32,248 nt of DNA from assembly GCA_001828935.1 (NCBI GenBank), contig MHZX01000109.1, positions 1-32,248 on the forward strand. Direction: 5' to 3'. The stretch is from Rhodocyclales bacterium RIFCSPLOWO2_02_FULL_63_24 (lineage in GTDB: Bacteria; Pseudomonadota; Gammaproteobacteria; Burkholderiales; Rhodocyclaceae). Shown piece after piece: positions 10,559 through 22,907 of the stretch; position 1 is the stretch's first letter, and every line of letters starts with the position of its first letter. A model generated the notes under the pieces. It saw only the letters and a program-made list of their open reading frames with translations. It searched no databases and was not told where the DNA came from. A program made the translations under genes and the position numbers.

Positions 10559-11245
10559 ATGAGCATCTGGCTAACGATTGATAACCTCGGCCTGACCGAG
10601 GGCGGCACCCGCATCATCGACGCTGTCTCGTTATCGCTGTCCGCGCAGCGCACCCTGGTACTCGGCCCCAACGGCGCCGGCAAGAGCACGTTGCTGCGCC
10701 TGATCCATGGTCTGTTGCATCCGAGCAGCGGTGCGCTGCGCTGGTCGCAGCCGCTGTCCCAAGCCATGGTCTTCCAGCGCCCGGTGATGCTGCGCACCAC
10801 GGCGCTGGCCAATGTGGTCTACGGCCTCAAGCTCAAGGGCTGCACGGCGCACGAATGCGATCGGCGTGCGCGGCAGGCGCTGGCCCACGTCGGCCTCGAA
10901 ACCTTGGCAAAACGTCCGGCACGCCTGCTCTCCGGCGGCGAACAGCAGCGCGTCGCGCTGGCCCGCGCCTGGGCGCTCGAACCCGAACTGCTGATCCTCG
11001 ATGAACCCACCGCGAGCCTCGATCCGGCCAGCAGCCGCGAGGTGGAACGCATCATCAATGAAATCGCCGCCGGCGGCGCTCGCATCCTGATGACCACCCA
11101 CAACCTCGGCCAGGCGCGGCGCGTCGCCGAGGAAATCGTTTTCATCGACCGCGGCCGCATCGCCGAACAGACTCCGGTCGCCGAGTTCTTCAAACTGCCG
11201 CGCACCCCAGCGGCGCAAGACTTTCTCCAGGAGGAAATGCCATGA
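10559..11245 (+). CDS. tupC: Tungstate ABC transporter ATP-binding protein
   Basis: The 228-residue cytoplasmic ATPase has Walker A GPNGAGKST, a Q-loop segment AMVFQRPVMLRTTALANV, the signature LSGGEQQRVALARAW, Walker B LLILDEPTASLDP and the switch histidine in MTTHNLGQARRVA. The FQRPVML variant is common in TupC/WtpC-type ATPases. It lacks the C-terminal TOBE domain of ModC, which supports a tungstate rather than ModABC-type system. ATG 10559 follows GGAGG; the frame is open farther upstream, but only through the structured leader and the tupB end. Its stop overlaps the binding-protein start by four bases (ATGA). Confidence 0.9.
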   Translation: MSIWLTIDNLGLTEGGTRIIDAVSLSLSAQRTLVLGPNGAGKSTLLRLIHGLLHPSSGALRWSQPLSQAMVFQRPVMLRTTALANVVYGLKLKGCTAHECDRRARQALAHVGLETLAKRPARLLSGGEQQRVALARAWALEPELLILDEPTASLDPASSREVERIINEIAAGGARILMTTHNLGQARRVAEEIVFIDRGRIAEQTPVAEFFKLPRTPAAQDFLQEEMP

Positions 11246-12063
11246 TCACCCGTCGCCTGTTCTGTTCCACCCTTGCCGCCTGCAGTCTGCTGGCCGCCAC
11301 CGCGATCCATGCCCAGGAACGCTACATCACCGTCTCGTCGACCACCTCGACCGAGCAGTCCGGCCTCTTCGGCCACCTGTTGCCGCTGTTCGAGAAGGCC
11401 AGCGGCATCAAGGTGCGCGTGGTGGCGCTGGGCACCGGCCAGGCGCTCGACATGGCGCGGCGCGGCGATGCCGACGTGGTCTTCGTCCATGACAAGGCCG
11501 CCGAGGAAAAATTCATTGCCGAAGGCTATGGCGTCAAGCGCCAGGAAGTCATGTACAACGATTTCGTCGTGATCGGCCCCAAGGCCGACCCGGCCAAGGC
11601 GGCCGGCAAGGACATCCTCGAAGGCCTGCGCCGGATCGAAGCGGTCAAGGCCCCCTTCGTCTCGCGCGGCGACAAGAGCGGCACCCATGCCGCCGAACTG
11701 CGCTACTGGAAAGCGGCCGGCGTCGATCTCGCCGCGAAGAAAGGCGCCTGGTACCGCGACACCGGTTCCGGCATGGGCCCGGCGCTCAACACTGCGGCCT
11801 CGATGAATGCCTACATCCTCGCCGACCGCGGCACCTGGCTCTCGTTCAAGAATCGCGGCGATCTGGGCATCGTCGTCGAAGGCGACACCAAGCTGTTCAA
11901 CCAGTATGGCGTGATCCTGGTCAATCCGGCCAAGCATGCGCACGTGAAACAAGCCGACGGCCAGAAGTTCATCGACTGGATCGTGTCGGCGGAAGGTCAG
12001 AAGGCGATTGCCGAGTACAAGATCGGCGGCGAACAGCTGTTTTTCCCCAACGCCAAGCGTTGA
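11242..12063 (+). CDS. tupA: Tungstate-binding periplasmic protein
   Basis: The 273-residue product has a signal peptide (MITRRLFCSTLAACSLLAA) with probable cleavage after Ala24. The mature protein opens with ITVSSTTSTEQSGLFGHLLP, carrying the TTST-type oxyanion motif of TupA proteins. Other family features are LGTGQALDMARRGDADVVFVH, VMYNDFVVIGP, FVSRGDKSGTHAAELRYW and WYRDTGSGMGPALNTAASM. It delivers tungstate to the permease. The family is distinguished from ModA by these sequence motifs; specificity for tungstate over molybdate is inferred from them. It ends the three-gene operon, and a weak CCGGT/ACCGG inverted repeat follows without a clear T-run. Confidence 0.92.
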   Translation: MITRRLFCSTLAACSLLAATAIHAQERYITVSSTTSTEQSGLFGHLLPLFEKASGIKVRVVALGTGQALDMARRGDADVVFVHDKAAEEKFIAEGYGVKRQEVMYNDFVVIGPKADPAKAAGKDILEGLRRIEAVKAPFVSRGDKSGTHAAELRYWKAAGVDLAAKKGAWYRDTGSGMGPALNTAASMNAYILADRGTWLSFKNRGDLGIVVEGDTKLFNQYGVILVNPAKHAHVKQADGQKFIDWIVSAEGQKAIAEYKIGGEQLFFPNAKR

Positions 12064-12144
12064 CCGGTATGGAAGATGCACCGGCAGGGGCGATAGAATA
12101 CGGCCCTTGCCGAATTTCAGCGGCCCCCTTCCGGTTGCATTCCA

Positions 12145-13772
<1,628 letters not shown>

Positions 13773-13776
<4 letters not shown>

Positions 13777-14329
13777 AACTCCTGTGCAGCCCCGCCCGCT
13801 CGCTGCTCAAACTCATGGGCTGGAAGTTGATCGATCTGCCGCAGCGGCCCGCCAATGCCGTGGTGATCGCCTACCCGCATACCTCGAACTGGGATTTTCC
13901 AATGACGCTGCTGGCGCTCGCCGCCCTGCCCTTCAGCGCGCAGTGGGTAGCCAAGGACACCCTGTTCCGCGGCCTGCTCGGTCCGCTGATGCGCTTTCTC
14001 GGCGGCATCGCGGTGAATCGTCGCGAACGGACGGGTTTCGTTGAGCGCGTGGCCGACGAGTTCCGGCACCGAGACGGCTTTCATCTGATAATCGCCACCG
14101 AAGGCACGCGCACCCGACAGGATGGCTGGAGGTCCGGCTTCTACCGAATCGCCTTGGCGGCTGGCGTACCGGTCATCATGGCGGTCGTCGATTACCCGAA
14201 GCGGGAACTCGGCCTACTCTCCTGCATCACGCTCTGCGGCGACGAAGCCGTCGACATGGCCCGCATTGCCGCCTGCTACGATGGCCGCCAGGGCTATCAC
14301 CCCGAAAACGCCTCTCCCATTCGACTTCT

Positions 14330-14333
<4 letters not shown>
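13773..14333 (+). CDS. PlsC-like 1-acylglycerol-3-phosphate acyltransferase family protein
   Basis: The 186-residue product has the acyltransferase HX4D motif HTSNWD (His36 to Asp41) and the EGTR motif in ATEGTRTRQ (Glu110 to Arg113). It continues with [21 protein letters not shown], as in the short PlsC-like subgroup. It probably transfers an acyl chain to a lipid head group at the inner membrane; the substrate is not clear and it may not be the main lysophosphatidate acyltransferase. The start is GTG 13773, overlapping the ybiT stop as GTGA, and its own stop overlaps the yheS start as ATGA. This places it inside a translationally coupled trio between two ABC-F genes. Confidence 0.82.
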
Positions 14334-16294
<1,961 letters not shown>

Positions 16295-17476
16295 ATGGCA
16301 GCGAAAGCCCCTAGCAAAGCCCCCACCAAGACCCGCAGCAAGGTGCGCACGGTAAAGCTCAAAGCCCCGCCGGCCGCCAAGGCCGCGGCACCCCGGCGGC
16401 GGCCGACCTCCGGCGACGTGACGCCTTCGCACACCCCGCAGGGAATCAAGAACTTCGTGGTCAAGGACCGCTCGGCGGCCGCGCGCGACTCGAAGATCGA
16501 GGCGATCCACGACATCGTCGCCCACGCCAAGCCCGGCGAAGGCGCCAAGTTGGCACAGGCCCTGAAGGCAGTGGTCGAGGGTGCCTCGCCCGACGACGTC
16601 GAGGCGCTCAAGGATGCCCTGCTGCAGCGCGAAGCGGCCGCCGAGGGACACCCGGACGACGAGCTGGCGCCGGACTGGCGCGAAGGCGGCTACCCCTATC
16701 GCCACTTGATGACGCGCAAGAATTACGAAAAGCAGAAATACCATTTGCAGGTCGAACTGCTCAAGCTGCAGGCCTGGGTCAAGGAGACCGGGCAGAAGGT
16801 GGTGATCCTGTTCGAGGGCCGCGACGCGGCCGGCAAGGGCGGCACCATCAAGCGCTTCATGGAACACCTGAATCCGCGCGGCGCGCGCGTCGTCGCCCTG
16901 GAAAAACCCTCCGATGTGGAACGCGGCCAGTGGTACTTCCAACGTTATGTGCAGCACCTGCCGACCGCCGGCGAAATCTCCCTGTTCGACCGCTCCTGGT
17001 ACAACCGCGCCGGCGTCGAGCGCGTGATGGACTTTTGCAACGAGGACGAATATGAAGAATTCATGCGCCAGACGCCCGAATTCGAACGCACCCTGGTCAG
17101 GAGCGGCGTACACCTGATCAAGTTCTGGTTCTCGGTATCGCGCGAGGAACAGCGCCGGCGTTTCAAGGAACGCGAGACCCATCCGCTCAAGCAATGGAAG
17201 CTGTCGCCGATCGACCTCGCCTCGCTCGACAAATGGAACGACTACACCAAGGCCAAGGAGGCGATGTTCTTCCACACCGACACCGCCGACGCGCCATGGA
17301 CCGTGATCAAGTCCGATTGCAAGAAGCGCGCGCGACTGAATGCCCTGCGCTACGTGCTGCACAAACTGCCCTATGCCAACAAGGACGTGGCGCAGATCGG
17401 GACGCTCGACACGCTGCTGGTGGGTCGCGCCAATATCGTCTACGAACGCGGCGAGAGTCGCGGCGCGATGCTCTGA
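16295..17476 (+). CDS. ppk2: Polyphosphate kinase 2
   Basis: PPK2 enzymes transfer phosphate between polyphosphate and nucleotides, generally favouring nucleotide synthesis. The 393-residue product has the kinase domain from about 135: YPYRHLMTRKNYEKQKYHLQ, Walker A GRDAAGKGG (175-183), PSDVERGQWYFQRYVQHLP, Walker B FDRSWYNRAG (231-240) and the lid FKERETHPLKQWKLSP. The first 130 residues are an unusual alanine/lysine/proline-rich extension with a helical region (about 65-115) that I do not recognise. ATG 16295 directly abuts the yheS stop with AGGAG upstream, so it belongs to the ABC-F operon. The class within PPK2 cannot be set by eye. Confidence 0.93.
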   Translation: MAAKAPSKAPTKTRSKVRTVKLKAPPAAKAAAPRRRPTSGDVTPSHTPQGIKNFVVKDRSAAARDSKIEAIHDIVAHAKPGEGAKLAQALKAVVEGASPDDVEALKDALLQREAAAEGHPDDELAPDWREGGYPYRHLMTRKNYEKQKYHLQVELLKLQAWVKETGQKVVILFEGRDAAGKGGTIKRFMEHLNPRGARVVALEKPSDVERGQWYFQRYVQHLPTAGEISLFDRSWYNRAGVERVMDFCNEDEYEEFMRQTPEFERTLVRSGVHLIKFWFSVSREEQRRRFKERETHPLKQWKLSPIDLASLDKWNDYTKAKEAMFFHTDTADAPWTVIKSDCKKRARLNALRYVLHKLPYANKDVAQIGTLDTLLVGRANIVYERGESRGAML

Positions 17477-17496
17477 GGTCGACGGAACCGGCCCTC

Positions 17497-18132
17497 ATGT
17501 ATCTGCCCGCCCATTTCGAGGAATCGCGCAGCGAGGTACTGCATGCGCTGATGCGCGAGCATCCGCTGGCCACATTGGTTACGCAGGGTGCCGACGGCCT
17601 GACGGCGAATCACCTGCCGCTGCACTTTGCCGCGGAGGTTGCGCCCAGCGGCGTGCTACAAGGCCACGTCGCGCGCGCCAATCCGCTATGGCGGCAGTCG
17701 GCGGACGCGGAAGTACTGGTGATATTCCACGGGCCGCAGGCCTATGTGACGCCTGCGTGGTACGCCACCAAGCGCGAACACGGCAAGGCCGTGCCGACCT
17801 GGAACTACGTGGTGGTCCATGCCCGCGGCAGGCTGCGGGTAATCGAGGATCCAACCTGGCTGCGACGGCAGTTGGACACCCTGGTCGCCCGCCACGAGTC
17901 GGGCTTCGCCGAGCCCTGGCAGATCGCCGACGCGCCGCCGGACTACATAGACAAAATGCTGACGGCCATTGTCGGCATCGAGATCGCCGTCACCCGCCTC
18001 ACCGGAAAGTGGAAGATCAGCCAGAACCAGCCCGCGATCAATCGCGCCGGCGTCGTGGCCGGCCTGCGTCAGCAGCCGGCAGCAGATGCCTGGGCGATGG
18101 CCGAACTGGTTGCCGGCACCCTCGACCCATGA
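17497..18132 (+). CDS. PaiB-type FMN-binding protein
   Basis: The 211-residue product belongs to the FMN-binding split-barrel family named after Bacillus PaiB. It starts MYLPAHFEESRSEVLHALM and has LATLVTQGADGLTANHLPL. The signature VIFHGPQAYVTPAWYATK is followed by VPTWNYVVVHARG, and the C-terminal helix contains TGKWKISQNQP. PaiB was described as a negative regulator of sporulation and protease genes; in proteobacteria the role is unknown and a flavin-dependent enzyme is equally possible. ATG 17497 is 20 bases after ppk2 with a weak site. Its stop overlaps the methyltransferase start by four bases. Confidence 0.88.
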   Translation: MYLPAHFEESRSEVLHALMREHPLATLVTQGADGLTANHLPLHFAAEVAPSGVLQGHVARANPLWRQSADAEVLVIFHGPQAYVTPAWYATKREHGKAVPTWNYVVVHARGRLRVIEDPTWLRRQLDTLVARHESGFAEPWQIADAPPDYIDKMLTAIVGIEIAVTRLTGKWKISQNQPAINRAGVVAGLRQQPAADAWAMAELVAGTLDP

Positions 18133-19331
18133 ACCTGAAGCCAGCCGAGCTGCCGCAACCTTCGGCCGATGCGCGGGCCGCGAGCCAAGCGCTGACGCAC
18201 CTGATCGCCGCCGAAATCGAACACGCCGGCGGCTGGATGTCCTTCGCCCGCTACATGGAGCTGGCGCTGTATGCACCGGGTTTGGGTTATTACTCCGGTG
18301 GTTCGCACAAATTCGGTGCGGAGGGCGACTTTCTCACCGCACCGGAACTGACGCCGCTCTATGGCCGGGCGCTGGCGCGACAGGTGGCGCAAATCCTCGC
18401 CGCCTCCCAGCCGCTGGTGATGGAGGCCGGCGCCGGCAGCGGGCGACTGGCGGCAGACTTGCTGCCGGCGCTCGACGCCCTCGGCTGCGCTCCGGAGCGC
18501 TATCGGATACTCGAGCTTTCCGGCGAGTTGCGCGCGCGCCAGCAGGCGACGCTGGCTGCGGATGCGCCGCAGTTTCTCGATCGCGTCGAGTGGCTCGACG
18601 AATTGCCGGAGCGCTTTTCCGGCTGTCTGCTAGGCAACGAAGTGCTCGACGCAATGCCCACCCATGCCCTGCGCTGGGATACCGAAGGGGCAGTACCCGA
18701 AGTACTGGAACGCGGCGTCGGGCTGAACGACGGACACCTGGTGACGGCCGAATGCCCCGCATCCGGCGCCTTGCTGGCCGCCGCCAAGGCGCTGCCCGTG
18801 GTGGCACCGTATCGCAGCGAGATCAGCCTCGCGGCCCGCGCCTGGGTCACGGAAATGGCACGCCGGCTGGACCGGGGAGCGCTGCTCCTGATCGACTACG
18901 GCCTGCCGCGCCACGAGCTCTACCACCCGCAACGCGACGGCGGCACGCTGCGCTGCCATTACCGGCATCGCGTGCATGAAGACCCGTTCTGGTTTCCCGG
19001 CCTGTCCGACATCACCTCGCATGTCGACTTCACCGCCGTGGCCGAGGCCGGTTTCGACGCCGGACTGGAGGTGCTGGGCTATACCAGCCAGGCCAACTTC
19101 CTGATCAACTGCGGCATCGGCGAATTGCTGCTGCACCGTAGCGGCTCGGACAATCCCGCCTCAGGAGTCGGCGCTGGCAGTGCGGCGACCGATCTGCGCG
19201 CACGCGGCGCCGTGAATGTCCTCATCTCGCCCAACGAAATGGGCGAGCTGTTCAAGGTGATCGCGCTCGGACGTGGCGTGCCGGGCGCACTGCTGGGCTT
19301 CAGCCGCAGCGACCGGGTGCACGCCTTGTAA
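18129..19331 (+). CDS. SAM-dependent methyltransferase, MidA/NDUFAF7 family
   Basis: The 400-residue product has the DUF185/MidA fold. Its N-terminal helix contains WMSFARYMELALYAPGLGYYSGG and is followed by FGAEGDFLTAPELTPLYGRALA. SAM-binding motif I is VMEAGAGSGRLAADLL, then YRILELSGELRARQ, LLGNEVLDAMP and LLIDYGLPRHELYHP. The eukaryotic member NDUFAF7 methylates an arginine of a complex I subunit during assembly; the bacterial substrate is not established. The start overlaps the PaiB-like gene. A slightly longer glycine/serine-rich loop near residues 335-355 lies before the conserved C-terminal MGELFKVIALGRG. Confidence 0.88.
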   Translation: MNLKPAELPQPSADARAASQALTHLIAAEIEHAGGWMSFARYMELALYAPGLGYYSGGSHKFGAEGDFLTAPELTPLYGRALARQVAQILAASQPLVMEAGAGSGRLAADLLPALDALGCAPERYRILELSGELRARQQATLAADAPQFLDRVEWLDELPERFSGCLLGNEVLDAMPTHALRWDTEGAVPEVLERGVGLNDGHLVTAECPASGALLAAAKALPVVAPYRSEISLAARAWVTEMARRLDRGALLLIDYGLPRHELYHPQRDGGTLRCHYRHRVHEDPFWFPGLSDITSHVDFTAVAEAGFDAGLEVLGYTSQANFLINCGIGELLLHRSGSDNPASGVGAGSAATDLRARGAVNVLISPNEMGELFKVIALGRGVPGALLGFSRSDRVHAL

Positions 19332-19363
19332 AGCAATATCAAATGAAGAACGGAGACAAGACA

Positions 19364-19726
19364 ATGAGTACCCGCACGACCATCGCCGGCCTCGCCGGCA
19401 TATCGCTGTTGCTGGCCGGCTGCGGCGAAATAAACGTCAAGAAGTACATCCCGTTCGGCAGCGACACGGTGCAGGAACGGTCGCGTACGCCAGCCAATGC
19501 GACCGAATACCAATGTGCCGCCGGCAAGCGCTTCTTCGTCCGCACGCTCGACGGCGGCGCCGCGGTATGGCTGATCCTGGCCGAACGCGAAGTTCGGCTC
19601 GACAGACTCGGAGCGAGTTCGCGTTACAGCAACGGCATCGCGGTGCTGGAGATCAACGGCAATGAAGCGACGCTGACGGACGGCGCGGCGGCCGCCTTTT
19701 CCGGTTGCAAGGCGGCAGGCAGCTAG
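19364..19726 (+). CDS. MliC-like lipoprotein (c-type lysozyme inhibitor domain)
   Basis: The 120-residue product has a lipoprotein signal with lipobox LLAGC (Cys at about 21), so it is probably membrane anchored. After a short linker comes an MliC-type domain: TEYQCAAGKRFFVRTL, AVWLILAEREVRLDRLGAS, SRYSNGIAVLEINGNEATL and the terminal GCK that forms the usual disulfide with the YxC cysteine. MliC proteins inhibit host c-type lysozyme; the conserved SRYSNG loop is present. ATG 19364 has GGAG eight bases upstream; an ATG at 19343 lacks a site and would spoil the signal peptide. It closes the forward gene run. Confidence 0.8.
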   Translation: MSTRTTIAGLAGISLLLAGCGEINVKKYIPFGSDTVQERSRTPANATEYQCAAGKRFFVRTLDGGAAVWLILAEREVRLDRLGASSRYSNGIAVLEINGNEATLTDGAAAAFSGCKAAGS

Positions 19727-19747
19727 CGCGGCCCGCTTCCCGCCCGC

Positions 19748-19894
19748 TCAGAGGCAAGCCTGCTCCAACGCCTTTTCGCACTTGTCGCAGAAACCGTCCT
19801 CGTCGACCGGGCCGGACGCACCGCAGCGCCGGCATACCGGCGGCGGCGACTTCGGATCGGAATCCGGGGCGGGAGGCGTAGCGGCATCGGTCAC
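19748..19894 (-). CDS. Very small zinc-ribbon-like protein
   Basis: The 48-residue product has two CxxC pairs, CRRCG and CDKCE, separated by 12 residues (GASGPVDEDGFC), consistent with a zinc-ribbon knuckle. A proline-rich N terminus precedes it. I chose GTG 19894, which has GGAG seven bases upstream; a longer frame starts within the upstream response-regulator gene. It follows the double-receiver gene by 22 bases on the same strand and is likely cotranscribed. No function is assigned. Confidence 0.55.
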   Translation of the reverse strand: MTDAATPPAPDSDPKSPPPVCRRCGASGPVDEDGFCDKCEKALEQACL

Positions 19895-19916
19895 TGGCTG
19901 ACTCCGTATTGAAGAT

Positions 19917-20714
19917 TCATGTTTTGCCCAGGGCCTTGCGCACCGAGGCAAGCACTTTGGCCGAATCGAAGGGTTTCAGCAAGTAGCCGGCCACGCGCTG
20001 CGACAAAGCCTCCTTGACGATTTCGCCCTCGGCACGGGAGGTCGCGATAATGACCCGCAAATCGGGATGGACGGCCCGCAGGCAGCGCAGTACGTTGAGG
20101 CCGTCCAGTTCCGGCATGTCGACGTCGAGAAAGACCAGGTCGGGGCGCTGCTCCTCGATCAAGCACAAGCCCTGCATGCCGTCCGTCGCCTCGGCCACCA
20201 CCTCGACCCCCTCGGTGGCAAGCAGGGCTTTGAGAAAGCCGCGAATCGAAGGGCTGCTGTCGACGACGACGCAGCGTGCCGCGGCCGACGACGGCACCCG
20301 CGCGGCAGGACGCTGTCCGTTGCCTGCCGGCTTGTCGGACCTGAGCTGGTCGATGGTCCGCAGAATGCGATCGGCATTGAGCGGCTTGGCCACGGAACCG
20401 ATGGCGCCGAGCGCGATGGCCTGCTGGATCATCGACTGGTCCTGGGTGCCGCTGACCACCAGCACCGCCGTGCTCAGGCCCGTGCTGTTGATTTCGGCCA
20501 ACACCTCCAGTCCGTTCATGCCGGGCATCATCATGTCCAGCAACACCACGTCCGGCTTCAGGTGCTTGAACAGGGCCAGGGCCGACTTGCCTTCGCCCGC
20601 CTCGCCCACCACGTCGTGGCCGTCGCTCTTGACGATGGCGCGCAACGCCGCCCGCATCGAGGCGTTGTCATCCACCACCAGCACCGACAGACCGCGTTTT
20701 GTATTGTTGGTCAC
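19917..20714 (-). CDS. Response regulator with two receiver domains
   Basis: The 265-residue product consists of two receiver domains joined by a proline/alanine linker (about 127-146) and has no output domain. REC1 (about 9-126) has the acidic pair in VVDDN (Asp15, Asp16), phosphoacceptor Asp60 in LLDMMMPGMNGLE and Lys110 in VAKPL. REC2 (about 147-263) has Asp197 in FLDVDMPELDGLN and Lys247 in LLKPF. However, its first acidic site reads VVDSSPS, so one of the paired metal-binding acids is missing and phosphorylation there may be altered. GTG 20714 follows GGGGAAT. No histidine kinase is encoded nearby. It lies downstream of the AAA ATPase gene with a 96-base gap. Confidence 0.88.
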   Translation of the reverse strand: MTNNTKRGLSVLVVDDNASMRAALRAIVKSDGHDVVGEAGEGKSALALFKHLKPDVVLLDMMMPGMNGLEVLAEINSTGLSTAVLVVSGTQDQSMIQQAIALGAIGSVAKPLNADRILRTIDQLRSDKPAGNGQRPAARVPSSAAARCVVVDSSPSIRGFLKALLATEGVEVVAEATDGMQGLCLIEEQRPDLVFLDVDMPELDGLNVLRCLRAVHPDLRVIIATSRAEGEIVKEALSQRVAGYLLKPFDSAKVLASVRKALGKT

Positions 20715-20810
20715 CCGATTCCCCGCCCAGCCGCAACGATCCCCGCCAATGGTACCCGCAGAAACAACTCGGGGCCGCTGCGGCGGCAAGAACGCCCCGG
20801 TAGGCGAAGT

Positions 20811-21779
20811 TCAGAATCCCATCCTGGCCTTGCCCCGCTGCAGACGGGAGGCATCCAGATCCTTCACTTGCAGTTCGTCGCGCCGGTCCAGCTTGGCATT
20901 GCCGAAGGCCGTCATCAGGCGCTTCCTCATGTCGCGCGGCGGTGCCGCCGCCAACGCTTCCATGACGTCCGCCGGAGGTTGCGGCGGAAACCCCCAGTGG
21001 TGGTCGGCAAGAATTTCCGAATACAGACGGCAGGCGATACCAAACGCCTGCTCGGCGTTCGGTCGCGGCACGCTGTAGACGTTCATCCGGTTGAGTATCG
21101 GCTCCGACAGCGGACGTTCGTCGTTGGCGGTCGACACCCAGAGGATATGGCTGGCATCGATTTCGACGTCCACGAACTCGTCCTTGAACTTCTTCGCCGT
21201 ATCGCGTTCGAGCAGGCCGTAGAGCGGGCCCATCGGGTCGTAGCGTGAATCGCCGCCGGCCTTGTCCACCTCGTCCAGCACCATCAGCGGGTTGGCATAT
21301 TCGCCATGGATCAGCGCCGCCGCCACCTTGCCCGGCTTGGCGTTGTTCCACTGGCTCGATGCGCCGGAGAGTATCCAGCCCGCGGTGATCGAACTCATGG
21401 GCACGAATTCGTAGCCAGTGCCCAGTGCGTTGGAGAGGCATTTGGCGAAATGCGTCTTGCCGATACCCGGCTCGCCGAGCAGCAGGATGGGCGTGAAATG
21501 CACCGGTTCGTTGCCCGACACCGCCAGCGCCAGATACTTCTTCAGGTCGTCGATGACTTCGGCAAAGTTCGGGCAGTCGTCGTAGAGGCTGTCCAGCGCG
21601 TCGGTGGAAGACGGCTTGACCAGATAGCGGTCGCCGCCGAGCTTTTTCATTTTCTCGTAGATGGCGGAAAGCGCCTCGCTGCGGCCTGCCGGCGCATCGT
21701 CGAGGGCGCGGTCGATATCGCCGACACGATAGATTTCACGCACATCGGCCAGGGGAATCTGTATATCGGCGTGAGACAT
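20811..21779 (-). CDS. Lon-like AAA+ ATPase without protease domain
   Basis: The 322-residue product has a single AAA+ module. Walker A is GEPGIGKT (102-109), Walker B LMVLDEVDKAGGD (with DE at 169-170), sensor-like WVSTAND and the arginine-finger region EPILNRM (Arg231). The DEVDK and ILNRMNVYSVP regions resemble the ATPase part of Lon, but there is no N-terminal Lon domain and no serine-lysine protease domain. The N-terminal 90 residues are helical and uncharacterised. ATG 21779 has AGGAGG upstream. It is the first gene of a three-gene reverse set with the double-receiver and zinc-ribbon genes. It may be a remodelling ATPase or chaperone; the substrate is unknown. Confidence 0.85.
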   Translation of the reverse strand: MSHADIQIPLADVREIYRVGDIDRALDDAPAGRSEALSAIYEKMKKLGGDRYLVKPSSTDALDSLYDDCPNFAEVIDDLKKYLALAVSGNEPVHFTPILLLGEPGIGKTHFAKCLSNALGTGYEFVPMSSITAGWILSGASSQWNNAKPGKVAAALIHGEYANPLMVLDEVDKAGGDSRYDPMGPLYGLLERDTAKKFKDEFVDVEIDASHILWVSTANDERPLSEPILNRMNVYSVPRPNAEQAFGIACRLYSEILADHHWGFPPQPPADVMEALAAAPPRDMRKRLMTAFGNAKLDRRDELQVKDLDASRLQRGKARMGF

Positions 21780-21908
21780 GGCGTCCTCCTCTACACATCT
21801 AACGTCAGCGGAGCGCCCCGGGTTGAGCGCGGCCTCGTCGATAGTTCTCAAGCAAGTTTGACGCCACGACGGCATCAACGTTCCGGTGAATTGCCGAACT
21901 TGTGCCGT

Positions 21909-22811
21909 CTATTTGACCTGATCCGCCAGCCATTGACGAAACGGCTCCACCGCGGGATTGGCCGCCGCCCGGTCCGCCAGCAGCAGATAGTAGGAACGCG
22001 GATTGGAAAAACGCTGCGGCAGCGGCGCCACCAGTTTGCCCTGGCGCAGCAGCTCGGCGACCAGGGCCAGCGTGGCCAGCGCGACGCCCTGGCCATCGAC
22101 GGCGGCGCGAATGGCGGCTTCATACTGGTTGAAGGCGATGCTGCCGGCCGGGCGCAGATCGGCGACGCCGGCCATCTCCAGCCACACCGGCCATGACAGC
22201 CAGGGCCGGCGCTGGCCTTCGTCTTCATAGGCCAGCAGGATGTGATGCGCAAGATCGGCCGGCCTGGTCAGGGGCTTGCCGGATTTTTTCAGTAGCGCCG
22301 GGCTGACCACCGGCAACACCGTGTCGCCGAACAGGCGCAAGGCCGACGCCGGCGCGTTGCGGTCCTGCAGATAGCGCACCGCGGCGTCGAACCGCCCACG
22401 CTCCAGATCGACGACGCGAGAGTCCGCCGAAATACGGATGTCGATGCCGGGGTGGCGACGGCGGAAATCCGCCAGGCGCGGAATCAGCCAGAAACTGGCG
22501 AAGGCCTGGGTGGTCGCCAGCGTGACGGTCGGCTCGTCGCCGCCGCGCAGTTCGGCCGCCGCCGCGCGCAGCTCGGCAAACGCCGCCTCGGTGGCGCGCT
22601 GCAAGCGCTCGCCGGCGGCGGTAAGGACCAGGGCGCGCGTCTTGCGTTCGAAGAGGCGTGTCGCCAACGCCGACTCCAGCGCAATGACTTGTTTGCTCAC
22701 CGCCGACTGCGTGACGAACAGCTCCTCGGCGGCGCGCGTGAAGCTCAGGTGGCGTGCCGCCGCATCGAAAGCGCGCAAGGCATCGAGCGGTGGCAGATCG
22801 TCTTTACGCAT
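21909..22811 (-). CDS. LysR-family regulator, GcvA-like
   Basis: The 300-residue product opens MRKDDLPPLDALRAFDAAARHLSF, the GcvA-type start. The winged helix is TRAAEELFVTQSAVSKQVIALE, and the substrate-binding domain has WLIPRLADFRRRHPGIDIRIS, FDAAVRYLQD and LPVVSPALLKKSGKPL. The C terminus is YYLLLADRAAANPAVEPFRQWL. The gene is divergent from a DUF2917 gene and the 96-base gap between them contains a 10-base palindrome. LysR proteins usually control the divergent neighbour, so the DUF2917 gene is the first candidate target. The co-inducer is unknown. Confidence 0.9.
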   Translation of the reverse strand: MRKDDLPPLDALRAFDAAARHLSFTRAAEELFVTQSAVSKQVIALESALATRLFERKTRALVLTAAGERLQRATEAAFAELRAAAAELRGGDEPTVTLATTQAFASFWLIPRLADFRRRHPGIDIRISADSRVVDLERGRFDAAVRYLQDRNAPASALRLFGDTVLPVVSPALLKKSGKPLTRPADLAHHILLAYEDEGQRRPWLSWPVWLEMAGVADLRPAGSIAFNQYEAAIRAAVDGQGVALATLALVAELLRQGKLVAPLPQRFSNPRSYYLLLADRAAANPAVEPFRQWLADQVK

Positions 22812-22820
22812 TCCAATTAC

Positions 22821-22830
22821 TCATGCATGA
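22821..22830. promoter_or_regulatory. Palindrome in the LysR/DUF2917 intergenic region
   Basis: TCATGCATGA is a perfect 10-base palindrome, nine bases upstream of the lysR start and within the 96-base divergent gap. It could be part of a LysR-type operator. A typical T-N11-A site is not sharply defined, so the assignment is weak. Confidence 0.3.
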
Positions 22831-22907
22831 CAGGCCTCGATATCGCTGGTCGATGTTGCGCGGAAATCCAATAATTCGCTTGCAGATTGAACCACAGGAG
22901 GCAAATC

